64,000 nucleotides of DNA from Streptomyces sp. NBC_01231. GTDB lineage: Bacteria > Actinomycetota > Actinomycetes > Streptomycetales > Streptomycetaceae. Each line of letters starts with the position of its first letter. Positions within the stretch are counted from its first letter, which is position 1. The stretch covers positions 5,952,001-6,016,000 of the forward strand of contig CP108521.1 in the NCBI GenBank assembly GCA_035999765.1. Direction: 5' to 3'. Position numbers and translations under genes: made by a program. Below the pieces are notes generated by a model. It searched no databases. It saw nothing but the letters and a program-made list of their open reading frames with translations, and was not told where the DNA came from. Positions 16,888 through 24,411 of this stretch are shown here, piece by piece.

Positions 16888-19350
16888 ATGCACTCCGCAC
16901 GCCCCCCGGCGGACGACACGACCACGCCCTCGCCGGCCCTGCTCCCGCTCCCCGACCGCGGGATCCATGACACCGCTCCCGCCGAGGCGTGGACCGACGG
17001 CTTCCTGACCGGCAACGGCGAGTACGGGGCCGTGGTGTACGGGGACCCGGCGCTGGAGAAGGTCGTCCTCAACGACCACCGCCTCGTCCTGCCGAACGGC
17101 ACCCGCGACGTCACCCCGCCGGTGCTCGCCGACCGGCTGGAAGCGGTGCGGGACAAGGCGCTGGCCGGGGACTACGCCGGAGCGAACCGGGACTTCGCCG
17201 CCGGGTGGGAGCTGCGCTGGACCCAGACGTACCACCCCGCCTACGAGCTGCGGATCGCCACCACGGACGGCCCCGCCGCCGACCGGTACGACCGGGACGG
17301 CCAGGATGACCGGTACACGCGGATCACCGACTTCCGCACGGGTGAGGTCACCTCCGCCCGGGCGGACGCGCACGGCACCTGGTCCCGGCGGATCTTCGTC
17401 TCCCGCGCCGACCGGGTCGTCGTCCACGAACTGGCGCCGGCCCCGGGCCGTACCGTCGACGTCACCCTGGGCGTGCACACCGCGCTCGACGACACCGCGA
17501 CCGACCACGGCGGGGGCGACACCCTGCACACCCGCATGACGTTCACCACCCTGGCCGACGTCGGTGACGGCTCCGGGTGGCTGAACCTGCGCGCCACCTA
17601 CCCCGAGGGCCTGGGCGCCTACGGCTACGAGGGCGTCACCCGCGTCGTGCCGACCGGCGGCACGGTCGCCGTCAGCGGCTCGACCGTCGTCGTCACAGGG
17701 GCGGCCAGGCTCACCCTCCTGACCCGACTGGACAGGTACGAGACGCCCACCGACTGGGACGCCCGGCCCCTGCACGCCGGGCTGGCCGCCCTGGAATCCG
17801 ACTACGGGGTACTGCTCGCCCGGCACACGGAGATCCACTCGGAACTGTACGACCGCTCCCGCCTCGACCTGAACGTCCCCGAGGCCGACCGCCGACGGTC
17901 GACCACCGAGCTCATCGCCCGTCAGAACGCCGACCGCGGCGTCATCGACCCCGCCCTGCTGGAGCGGCTCTACGACTCCGGCCGCTACCTCTTCCTCAGC
18001 TCCAGCGGCATCCTGCCACCCCGCCTGACCGGCATCTGGACGGGTGCGTGGACAGCCGCCTGGGCCGGTGACTTCACCACCGACGCCAACGTCAACCTCC
18101 AGGTCGCGGGCGGCAACATCCTCGACCTCACCGAGGCCATGGAGGGCTACTTCGACCTGATCCTCGGTCAGCTGAACCACTGGCGCACCAACGCCGGCCA
18201 CCTCTACGGCGCCCGCGGCTTCCTCGCCCCCTCCCGGACCGACGGCGAGTACGGCCACATGCTGCACTTCGACGGCGGCGACTTCCCCGGACACTGCTGG
18301 ACAGGCGGCGCCGACTGGCTGCTCCACCCGCTCCTGGAGTACTACGAGATCACCGGCGACCAGGCATTCCTGCGGAGCAGGCTCGGCCCCGCGTTGATCG
18401 AACTGGCCCTGTTCTACCAGGACTTCCTCACCCGCACGGACACGAACGGCAACGCGGTCTTCGTGCCGTCCTTCTCCATGGAGAACGCGCCGGGCAGCAC
18501 GGGCGAGTACCTGTCCGTCAACGCCACCGGCGACATCATGGCCGGCCGACACGCCCTCCGCGCCGCCATCGACGCCGCGGACGCCCTCGGCGTCGAACAG
18601 GGCAGCGGCGAGGGCGTCGAACGCTGGACGGCACTGCTCGACAGGATCCCCGACTACCGGATCAACGAGGACGGCGCCCTCGCCGAATGGTCCTGGCCCG
18701 GCCTGACCGACCACTACGACCACCGCCACATCCAGCACCTGTACGCGGTCTGGCCCCTGCACGAGATCAACCCGGAGGAACGGCCCGACCTGGTGGCCCC
18801 GGCGCTCAGGGCGCTCGAACTGCGTGGAGACCAGAACCTCTCCGCACACGGCAGCCTGCACCGCGCCCTGGCGGCGGCCCGGCTCAAGGACGGCGCCCAG
18901 GTGTACGACAACCTCCGGAAGGTCATCGGCGGTGACATGCTCTTCCGGTCGCTGATGACCTCCCACAATCCCGGGCGGCACATCTACAACGCCGACGCGG
19001 CGAACGCCCTGCCCGCCGTACTGGCCGAGGCGCTGCTCTACACGAGGCCCGGCGTTCTCGAACTCCTTCCCGCACTGCCCGAGCAGTGGGACAAGGGCAC
19101 GATCACCGGCATCCGGGGCCGAGGCGGAATCCGTGTGCACGCTCTGGACTGGGATCTGTCCGACGGCACCACGACGGTGACCGTCACCTCGGACCGGACC
19201 CAGGACGTCACGCTGATCAGCCGCCGCGGCATCACGGCCGTCAGCACCTCCGCACAGGTCGGTGCCTCCATGCTCGGCCCGCATGCCCGGAACATCTCCC
19301 TCACCGCCGGGCACCGCACACGGATCACGGTCTCCCTCCCGACGGCCTGA
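16888..19350 (+). CDS. Glycoside hydrolase family 95 protein (alpha-L-fucosidase type)
   Basis: An 820-residue protein from ATG 16888 with AAGGC upstream and no signal peptide, so it is probably cytoplasmic and acts on imported sugar. The family 95 layout is complete. An N-terminal beta domain (AWTDGFLTGNGEYGAVVYGD) is followed by an (alpha/alpha)6 barrel. The barrel holds DANVNLQVAGGN at the place of the catalytic Asn pair, SFSMENAPGS at the place of the general-acid Glu, and NADAANALPAVLAEALL at the place of the assisting Asp. Some positions differ from classical AfcA fucosidases (NLQVAGGN instead of NxQMNYWP), so the exact linkage or sugar may differ; L-galactosidases are known in GH95. 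The operon context with fuconate dehydratase supports fucose. Confidence 0.88.
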   Translation: MHSARPPADDTTTPSPALLPLPDRGIHDTAPAEAWTDGFLTGNGEYGAVVYGDPALEKVVLNDHRLVLPNGTRDVTPPVLADRLEAVRDKALAGDYAGANRDFAAGWELRWTQTYHPAYELRIATTDGPAADRYDRDGQDDRYTRITDFRTGEVTSARADAHGTWSRRIFVSRADRVVVHELAPAPGRTVDVTLGVHTALDDTATDHGGGDTLHTRMTFTTLADVGDGSGWLNLRATYPEGLGAYGYEGVTRVVPTGGTVAVSGSTVVVTGAARLTLLTRLDRYETPTDWDARPLHAGLAALESDYGVLLARHTEIHSELYDRSRLDLNVPEADRRRSTTELIARQNADRGVIDPALLERLYDSGRYLFLSSSGILPPRLTGIWTGAWTAAWAGDFTTDANVNLQVAGGNILDLTEAMEGYFDLILGQLNHWRTNAGHLYGARGFLAPSRTDGEYGHMLHFDGGDFPGHCWTGGADWLLHPLLEYYEITGDQAFLRSRLGPALIELALFYQDFLTRTDTNGNAVFVPSFSMENAPGSTGEYLSVNATGDIMAGRHALRAAIDAADALGVEQGSGEGVERWTALLDRIPDYRINEDGALAEWSWPGLTDHYDHRHIQHLYAVWPLHEINPEERPDLVAPALRALELRGDQNLSAHGSLHRALAAARLKDGAQVYDNLRKVIGGDMLFRSLMTSHNPGRHIYNADAANALPAVLAEALLYTRPGVLELLPALPEQWDKGTITGIRGRGGIRVHALDWDLSDGTTTVTVTSDRTQDVTLISRRGITAVSTSAQVGASMLGPHARNISLTAGHRTRITVSLPTA

Positions 19351-19454
19351 CACACACGCACAGCTGACCGGCTGACACGCGCCGCCGACGCCGTCCCTCT
19401 GCCCCGACTGTGACGACCTGACCGGCCGGTCCTGAGTACGTCCTCGCGCGCCGG

Positions 19455-19460
19455 TACGCT
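19455..19460 (+). promoter_or_regulatory. -10 element TACGCT for a leaderless ubiX transcript
   Basis: The hexamer ends 6 bases before GTG 19467 and no ribosome site precedes that codon. This supports both a leaderless mRNA and the choice of the upstream GTG as start. A perfect palindrome GACCGGCCGGTC lies further upstream at 19420-19431. Confidence 0.5.
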
Positions 19461-19466
19461 CGGGGT

Positions 19467-20138
19467 GTGAACGCAGGAGAATCGCAGCGCGTGCCTTGGA
19501 TCGTGGGGGTCTCAGGGGCGTCCGGTACGCCGTATGCCGCCGCCGTCCTGCGGGCGTTGCTGGACGCGGGGGAGTGTGTCGACCTGATCGTCAGCCGGGC
19601 CTCGCGGCTCACCCTGCTCGACGAGACCGGGATCTCCTTCCGGGACGCTCACTGGCGGGACGACCTGCGGGAATGGCTGGCCAGGGGGGCCGACGGGAAG
19701 CCCGACAGCTTCCCGGTGGACATCGACCGGGTGCGGTACTGGGGCGCCGGGGACCTGGCGGCCGGGCCGTCCTCGGGGTCGTACCCCTCGAAGGGGATGC
19801 TGATCGTGCCCGCGTCGACCGCGTGTGTCGCGGGTGTCGCGCTGGGGTTGTCGAAGGACCTGCTCCAGCGCGTCGCGAGCGTGACCCTGAAAGAGCGCCG
19901 CCCCCTGGTCGTGGCTGTACGGGAGGCACCCCTGGGCGGCCAGACACTGCGGCACCTGGTCGCCCTGGACGACGCCGGCGCGAGCGTGGTGCCCGCCTCG
20001 CCGGGCTTCTACGCGGGCGCCACCCACATCCAGGACCTGGTGGACTTCGTCGCCGGCCGGGTCCTCGACGCGGCGGGCGTGGCACACGGGCTCTACCGAC
20101 GCTGGAAGGGCGAGCTGGGCGGCTCCAGGCCCCGGTGA
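19467..20138 (+). CDS. ubiX: UbiX-family flavin prenyltransferase
   Basis: A 223-residue UbiX-type protein. The FMN-binding start VGVSGASGTPYAAAVLRALL, the mid segment GSYPSKGMLIVPAS with the conserved Ser/Thr pair, LLQRVASVTLKERRPLVVAVREAPL, and the C-terminal VPASPGFYAGATHIQDLVDFVAGRVLD are all present. UbiX makes prenylated FMN, the cofactor that the UbiD-type decarboxylase (8559-10016) needs, so the two genes work together although the fucoside island separates them here. In the futalosine pathway this gene is also called mqnM. Start: GTG 19467 fits a leaderless mRNA. GTG 19491 with AGGAGA upstream is the alternative and would give 215 residues. Confidence 0.93.
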   Translation: MNAGESQRVPWIVGVSGASGTPYAAAVLRALLDAGECVDLIVSRASRLTLLDETGISFRDAHWRDDLREWLARGADGKPDSFPVDIDRVRYWGAGDLAAGPSSGSYPSKGMLIVPASTACVAGVALGLSKDLLQRVASVTLKERRPLVVAVREAPLGGQTLRHLVALDDAGASVVPASPGFYAGATHIQDLVDFVAGRVLDAAGVAHGLYRRWKGELGGSRPR

Positions 20139-20220
20139 GCGGCACGCCGGCCGGCGTACCCCTCAACTTCGGGAACTCTCGGACCTCCTCTGACCTCCTC
20201 CTCACCTCCTCAGACATCCC

Positions 20221-20254
20221 AGATCTCTTCAGACCTTCAGATCTCTTCAGACCT
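20221..20254 (+). repeat. Direct repeat of AGATCTCTTCAGACCT upstream of the Lrp gene
   Basis: Exact 16-base copies lie at 20221-20236 and 20239-20254 (period 18). They sit inside a pyrimidine-rich stretch (about 20175-20260) with further CTCTTCAG and ACCTCCTC near-copies. The stretch fills the gap before the Lrp-type regulator and could be its autoregulatory region or simple slippage. Confidence 0.7.
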
Positions 20255-20277
20255 CTTCAGCGGAAGGCTTCGATCGC

Positions 20278-20736
20278 ATGGACGCGGTGGACAGGCAGCT
20301 CATCCAGGCCCTGAGGGAGAACGGCCGGGCCTCCTATGCGGAGCTGGGGCGCCTCGTCGGTCTGTCGGGACCCAGCGTCACCGACCGCATCAACCGGCTG
20401 GAGGCGGCCGGTGTCATCATCGGCTACCGCGCCACCGTCGACTCCGCCTCGCTCGGTCTCGGCGTCATCGCCCTGATCGGCATCTCACTCTCCGACGCCG
20501 CCGACCACGAGGACGTGGCCGCCCGGCTGAAGGACCTCAGCGAGATCGAGGACTGCTGGTTCATCGCGGGCGACGACTCGTTCATGCTCAAGGTGCGGGC
20601 GACGGACGTGGACGGCCTGGAGAAGATCATCCGGCGGCTGTCGGGAACCAAGGGCGTGTCCCGGACCCGTACCACGATCGTGCTCTCCACGAAGTGGGAG
20701 AACCGGGTCGGGGAGCTGCCCGAAGAGGTGGCGTAG
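20278..20736 (+). CDS. Lrp/AsnC-family transcriptional regulator
   Basis: A 152-residue regulator from ATG 20278 with GGAAGG about 11 bases upstream. The N-terminal helix-turn-helix (DRQLIQALRENGRASYAELGRLVGLSGPSVTDRINRLE) and the C-terminal RAM/AsnC ligand domain (ALIGISLSDAADHEDVAARL, CWFIAGDDSFMLKVRATD, VSRTRTTIVLS) are complete. Such proteins form octamers that sense amino acids or related small molecules. It lies between ubiX and mqnE, so it may control menaquinone genes, perhaps in response to an aromatic amino acid or precursor. That is inferred from position only. The upstream repeat at 20221-20254 may be its own control region. Confidence 0.92.
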   Translation: MDAVDRQLIQALRENGRASYAELGRLVGLSGPSVTDRINRLEAAGVIIGYRATVDSASLGLGVIALIGISLSDAADHEDVAARLKDLSEIEDCWFIAGDDSFMLKVRATDVDGLEKIIRRLSGTKGVSRTRTTIVLSTKWENRVGELPEEVA

Positions 20737-20821
20737 GCGCGTTGAGCGCCGTTCGGGGGCGCCTCCCGCCCGAAGAGCGGGGGCGTACGGTTGTCGGATT
20801 CGTCGGAGAAAGGTTGTGGGC

Positions 20822-21985
20822 ATGGATCTCGGGCTCAAGCGCGAGCTGGAGGAGAAGGTCAGGGCCGGTGAGCGGCTGACCCGTGAGGACGGCATCGCGC
20901 TGTACGAGTCGGACGACCTGGCCTGGCTCGGCGGACTCGCGCACGAGGTTCGGACGCGTAAGAACGGTGACGTCGTCCACTTCAACGTCAACCGTCACCT
21001 CAACATGACCAACGTGTGCACGGCGTCCTGCGCCTACTGCTCGTTCCAGCGCAAGCCGGGCGAGAAGGACGCGTACACGATGCGTATCGAGGAGGCGGTG
21101 AAGCTCGCCAAGGCGATGGAGGGCGACAACCTCACCGAGCTGCACATCGTCAACGGGCTGCACCCGAACCTGCCGTGGCGCTACTACCCGCGCTCGCTGA
21201 GCGAGCTGAAGAAGGCGCTGCCGAACGTCTCCCTCAAGGCCTTCACGGCCACCGAGATCCACCACTTCGAGACCATCTCCGGGCTCGGCGCGAGTGAGAT
21301 CCTCGACGAGCTGATCGACTCCGGTCTGGAGTCGCTGACCGGTGGCGGCGCGGAGATCTTCGACTGGGAGGTCCGTCAGCACATCGTCGACCACCGCACC
21401 CACTGGGAGGACTGGTCGCGCATCCACCGGCTGGCGCACGAGAAGGGGCTGAAGACCCCGTGCACCATGCTCTACGGCCACATCGAGGAGCCCCGCCACC
21501 GGGTGGACCACGTGCTGCGGCTGCGTGAGCTGCAGGACGAGACCGGCGGCTTCCAGGTCTTCATCCCGCTGCGCTACCAGCACGACTTCGTGGACATGAA
21601 GGACGGCAAGGTCCGCAACCGTCTCCAGGCGCGCACGCAGATGGCGACCGGCGCGGAGGCGCTGAAGACCTTCGCGGTCTCCCGGCTGCTGTTCGACAAC
21701 GTCCCGCACGTCAAGGTCTTCTGGGTCATGCACGGCGTCCAGACGGCCCAGCTGGCCCTCCAGCACGGCGCCGACGACATGGACGGCTCGGTCGTCGAGT
21801 ACAAGATCACCCACGACGCCGACAACTACGGCACCCCGAACAAGCTGACCCGCGAGGACCTCCTCGACCTCATCCGCGACGCCGGCTTCCGCCCCGTCGA
21901 GCGCAACACGCGCTACGAGATCCTCCGCGAGTACGACGGCCCCGACCCGGCCCGCCGGGAGTCCCCGCAGCCGATGCGCGTGTGA
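20822..21985 (+). CDS. mqnE: Aminofutalosine synthase MqnE (radical SAM)
   Basis: A 387-residue radical SAM enzyme. The cluster motif is CTASCAYC (Cys66, Cys70, Cys73), followed by LHIVNGLHPNLPWRYYPR, FTATEIHHFETISG, GGAEIFDWEVR and HGVQTAQLALQHGADDMDGSVVEYKI, which are hallmarks of MqnE rather than MqnC. It joins 3-[(1-carboxyvinyl)oxy]benzoate, the MqnA product, to the adenosyl part of SAM to give aminodeoxyfutalosine. Start: ATG 20822 has AAGG 8 bases upstream. GTG 20816 with GGAG 7 bases upstream is nearly as good and adds two residues. It follows the Lrp gene on the same strand and precedes udgX. Confidence 0.96.
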   Translation: MDLGLKRELEEKVRAGERLTREDGIALYESDDLAWLGGLAHEVRTRKNGDVVHFNVNRHLNMTNVCTASCAYCSFQRKPGEKDAYTMRIEEAVKLAKAMEGDNLTELHIVNGLHPNLPWRYYPRSLSELKKALPNVSLKAFTATEIHHFETISGLGASEILDELIDSGLESLTGGGAEIFDWEVRQHIVDHRTHWEDWSRIHRLAHEKGLKTPCTMLYGHIEEPRHRVDHVLRLRELQDETGGFQVFIPLRYQHDFVDMKDGKVRNRLQARTQMATGAEALKTFAVSRLLFDNVPHVKVFWVMHGVQTAQLALQHGADDMDGSVVEYKITHDADNYGTPNKLTREDLLDLIRDAGFRPVERNTRYEILREYDGPDPARRESPQPMRV

Positions 21986-22013
21986 GGCGCCGCGGGCGCG
22001 GTACCCGGCGGAC

Positions 22014-22667
22014 GTGAGTCCCCGTACGGCCGCGCCCGAAGACGCGCACACCGCGGAACCCTTCGTCCCCTCCCGGGGCGGGCTCCCCGCCCTGCGCCGC
22101 GCCGCCGCCGACTGCCGGGGCTGCCCCCTGCACCGGGACGCCACGCAGACCGTGTTCGATACGGGCGCGGCCGACGCCCGCGTGATGCTCGTCGGTGAGC
22201 AGCCCGGCGACCAGGAGGACCGGCAGGGCGAACCGTTCGTCGGCCCGGCCGGGCGGCTGCTGGACCGGGCGCTCGCGGAGGCGGGCATCGACCCCGACGA
22301 CGCGTACGTCACCAACGCCGTCAAGCACTTCAAGTTCACGCGGCCCGAGCCGGGCAAGCGCCGGATCCACAAGCCGCCGACGCTGCGGGAGATGACGGCG
22401 TGCGCGCCGTGGCTCGCCGCCGAGTTGGCGGTCGTCGAACCGGAGCTGATCGTGGTGCTGGGCGCCACCGCGGGCAAGGCCCTGCTCGGGTCGTCGTTCC
22501 GGGTCACGCAGGTGCGCGGGACGGTTCTGGAGGAGGAGATCCACGGGCGCCCGGAACGGCTGGTGCCGACCGTGCACCCGTCGTCGGTGCTGCGTTCGGA
22601 CGAACGGGAGGGCGCGTTCCAGGGGCTGGTCGCCGACCTGAAGGTGGCGGCTCGGGCCTTGGGGTGA
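22014..22667 (+). CDS. udgX: UdgX-type uracil-DNA-binding glycosylase
   Basis: A 217-residue protein of the family-4-like uracil-DNA glycosylases. Motif A is GEQPGDQEDRQGEPFVGPAG, a CxxC pair sits at Cys34/Cys37 with a further Cys at 130 for the FeS cluster, and HPSSVLR is the C-terminal motif. The loop KRRIH (residues 115-119) is the signature of UdgX. In the studied mycobacterial enzyme the His of this loop forms a covalent bond with the abasic site after uracil removal. The gene starts at GTG 22014 without a clear ribosome site, 28 bases after mqnE, so it may be co-transcribed with it. Its role is probably DNA repair and not quinone synthesis. Confidence 0.92.
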   Translation: MSPRTAAPEDAHTAEPFVPSRGGLPALRRAAADCRGCPLHRDATQTVFDTGAADARVMLVGEQPGDQEDRQGEPFVGPAGRLLDRALAEAGIDPDDAYVTNAVKHFKFTRPEPGKRRIHKPPTLREMTACAPWLAAELAVVEPELIVVLGATAGKALLGSSFRVTQVRGTVLEEEIHGRPERLVPTVHPSSVLRSDEREGAFQGLVADLKVAARALG

Positions 22668-22683
22668 CGTGTGTGACCTGCCT

Positions 22684-22717
22684 GAGCGCGTGATGTACGT
22701 GAGCGCGTGATGTACGT
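22684..22717 (+). repeat. Perfect 17-bp tandem duplication after udgX
   Basis: GAGCGCGTGATGTACGT occurs at 22684-22700 and again at 22701-22717, followed by further GTGACG/CACGTGACGTC elements. It lies between the udgX stop and the GNAT promoter and looks like a recent slippage product. Confidence 0.85.
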
Positions 22718-22765
22718 GACGCACGTGACGTCGAAACGCCCTTGAGGCGAGCATGACGTAATAAC

Positions 22766-22771
22766 TACTCT
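22766..22771 (+). promoter_or_regulatory. -10 element TACTCT for a leaderless GNAT transcript
   Basis: The hexamer ends 6 bases before GTG 22778 and no ribosome site is present, so transcription probably starts at the start codon. AT-rich sequence precedes it. Confidence 0.55.
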
Positions 22772-22777
22772 TCACTC

Positions 22778-23302
22778 GTGCCTCTTACCTTCACTCTCGA
22801 CCCGGCCGTCACCCCCGAACTGCGCGACGGCCTCCTCGACCTGTGGACGGACGTCTCCAACGCGGGCGGCGCCGTCGGTTTCGTGGCACCCGTGAGCCGG
22901 GAGGCGATCCGGCCGGAGCTGGTGAAGCACTTCGCGGGGATGGCCGAGGGGCGCACCCGGCTCCTCGTCGGGCACGACGAGGAAGGTCAGGTCGCCGCGG
23001 CCTCCTTCCTCACCTTCAACACGCACCGGCTGATGAGGCACTGGCTGTGGCTCTACACGGTGATGGTCCATCCCCGGCACCAGAGCAAGGGGTACGGCCG
23101 GGACCTGCTGGCCGCCGCCGCGGACGCGGCCCGCACCCTCGACGGCATCGAGGCGATCCGGCTCACCTGCCGCGGCGGCCTCGGCCTGGAGCGGTTCTAC
23201 GGCTCCTGCGGCTACAAGGAGGTTGGCCGGATACCCGACGCGATACGCGTCGCCCCCAGCGACGACCGCGACGACGTGGTCATGCTGCTGCCGCTGCACT
23301 GA
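22778..23302 (+). CDS. GNAT-family N-acetyltransferase
   Basis: A 174-residue acetyltransferase starting at GTG 22778. The GNAT core is visible: WLYTVMVHPRHQSKGYGRDLLAAA carries the acetyl-CoA pyrophosphate loop (Q/RxxGxG/A form), and GLGLERFYGSCGYKEVGRIPDAI is the C-terminal beta-strand region. The substrate is unknown. From memory, the gene is commonly kept next to DUF4229 and the menaquinone genes in streptomycetes, which may reflect ancestral order and not function. The mRNA appears leaderless (TACTCT at 22766-22771). Confidence 0.88.
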   Translation: MPLTFTLDPAVTPELRDGLLDLWTDVSNAGGAVGFVAPVSREAIRPELVKHFAGMAEGRTRLLVGHDEEGQVAAASFLTFNTHRLMRHWLWLYTVMVHPRHQSKGYGRDLLAAAADAARTLDGIEAIRLTCRGGLGLERFYGSCGYKEVGRIPDAIRVAPSDDRDDVVMLLPLH

Positions 23303-23408
23303 CCAGGCGTACGCCCCCTGACGCCCCCTACCACCCCCTTCCAAGATCGGATGTCCGGCGTGCTTCACTGGACAGTGCCCCTTTTTGGAATCGGAAGAGT
23401 GGATTGAG

Positions 23409-23708
23409 ATGCTCCGCTACACGCTGATGCGCCTCGGGATCTTCGTGGGCTGCCTCGTGGTCGTCTGGGGCCTCGTCTACTCCGGCGTCGCCCCGCGTGG
23501 CCTCGGCGCCTCCAACGGCATGTGGGTCGTCCTGCTGGCCCTGGTGATCTCCGCCCCGATCAGCTTCGTGGTGCTCCGCAAGGAACGCGACCGCGCCTCG
23601 ATCCAGGTCGTGCGGAAGGTGGACCGTGTGAAGGCCAACCTGGAGGCGAGCCGCAACCAGGAGGACGTCGCCGACGACACGGCACGGGCCCAGGGCCAGG
23701 CTTCCTGA
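23409..23708 (+). CDS. DUF4229 small membrane protein
   Basis: A 99-residue protein from ATG 23409; the longer frame from 23385 adds residues without family support. Two hydrophobic segments (LRYTLMRLGIFVGCLVVVWG and MWVVLLALVISAPISFVVL) are followed by a charged cytoplasmic tail with a coiled-coil-like KVDRVKANLEASRNQED stretch. This is the DUF4229 family, actinobacterial and of unknown function. It is often seen near menaquinone genes. No signal peptide cleavage site or catalytic motif is visible. Confidence 0.85.
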   Translation: MLRYTLMRLGIFVGCLVVVWGLVYSGVAPRGLGASNGMWVVLLALVISAPISFVVLRKERDRASIQVVRKVDRVKANLEASRNQEDVADDTARAQGQAS

Positions 23709-23735
23709 CCTGACTCCGAGTGGTCGGCACCCAAC

Positions 23736-23741
23736 TACTCT
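23736..23741 (+). promoter_or_regulatory. -10 element TACTCT for a near-leaderless TetR transcript
   Basis: The hexamer ends 7 bases before ATG 23749 and there is no ribosome site, which predicts a leaderless mRNA. Confidence 0.5.
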
Positions 23742-23748
23742 GTGTCTC

Positions 23749-24411
23749 ATGGGTGCCGTGAAGAGCAAGCGGATGCCGCGGGCCGTCCGGGAGCAGCAGA
23801 TGCTGGACGCCGCCGTACGGACCTTCGGCCAGCGCGGGTACATGGCCGCGTCGATGGACGAGATCGCCGAACTGGCGGGCGTGTCCAAGCCGTTGGTGTA
23901 TCTGTACCTGAACTCGAAGGAAGACCTCTTCACCGCCTGCATCCGGCGGGAGGCGCGGGCGCTCACCGAGGCGGTCCGGGCCGCGGTGGGGTCCGGTCTG
24001 CCGGCCGACCGTCAACTCTGGGACGGGCTACGGGCGTTCTTCGGGCACACCGCGCAGAACCCGGACGGCTGGTCGGTCCTGCACCTCCAGGCCCGTACCC
24101 ACGGTGAGCCGTTCGCCGCCGAGGTCACCGCGATGCGTGCGGAGTTGGTCGCGTTCGTGACCCAGCTGATCGTCGTCGCGGCCCGGGCCGCGCACCGGGA
24201 CCCCGATCTGCCGGAGCGGGAGGTCGCCGGCCTGGCCGAGTCCCTGGTCGGCGCCGCCGAGTCGCTGGCCGCGTGGGCCAACGCGACGGACGGTGTCACC
24301 GCCCGGCAGGCGGCGGCGACCCTGATGAACTTCGCGTGGGCGGGCCTGGGGAACCTGATGGAGGGGCACCCCTGGTCACCGCCCGACTCCGTTCACGAGA
24401 CGAGCGGGTAG
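23749..24411 (+). CDS. TetR-family transcriptional regulator
   Basis: A 220-residue TetR-type protein. The N-terminal DNA-binding domain is typical (REQQMLDAAVRTFGQRGYMAASMDEIAELAGVSKPLVYLYLNSKEDLF, residues about 14-58), followed by an all-helical ligand domain ending in TLMNFAWAGLGNLMEG. The gene converges with and overlaps the MaoC-domain gene by 19 bases. It is the nearest regulator of the MaoC/FabG4/thiolase module, whose intergenic palindromes (26643-26673) are TetR-like, so it may control that lipid module in response to an acyl-CoA. This link is inferred from position. Confidence 0.9.
   Translation: MGAVKSKRMPRAVREQQMLDAAVRTFGQRGYMAASMDEIAELAGVSKPLVYLYLNSKEDLFTACIRREARALTEAVRAAVGSGLPADRQLWDGLRAFFGHTAQNPDGWSVLHLQARTHGEPFAAEVTAMRAELVAFVTQLIVVAARAAHRDPDLPEREVAGLAESLVGAAESLAAWANATDGVTARQAAATLMNFAWAGLGNLMEGHPWSPPDSVHETSG

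Noticed and set aside
15118..19353. A 1411-codon open frame on the minus strand across the solute-binding protein and GH95 genes
   Set aside because: It mirrors two well-supported genes on the plus strand; its product has no family motif and is the Arg/Gly/Val-rich kind expected from antisense reading of GC-rich codons.
10916..19466. Fucoside island as an integrated mobile element
   Set aside because: No integrase, transposase, tRNA junction or flanking direct repeat is visible; only the interrupted gene order suggests insertion.
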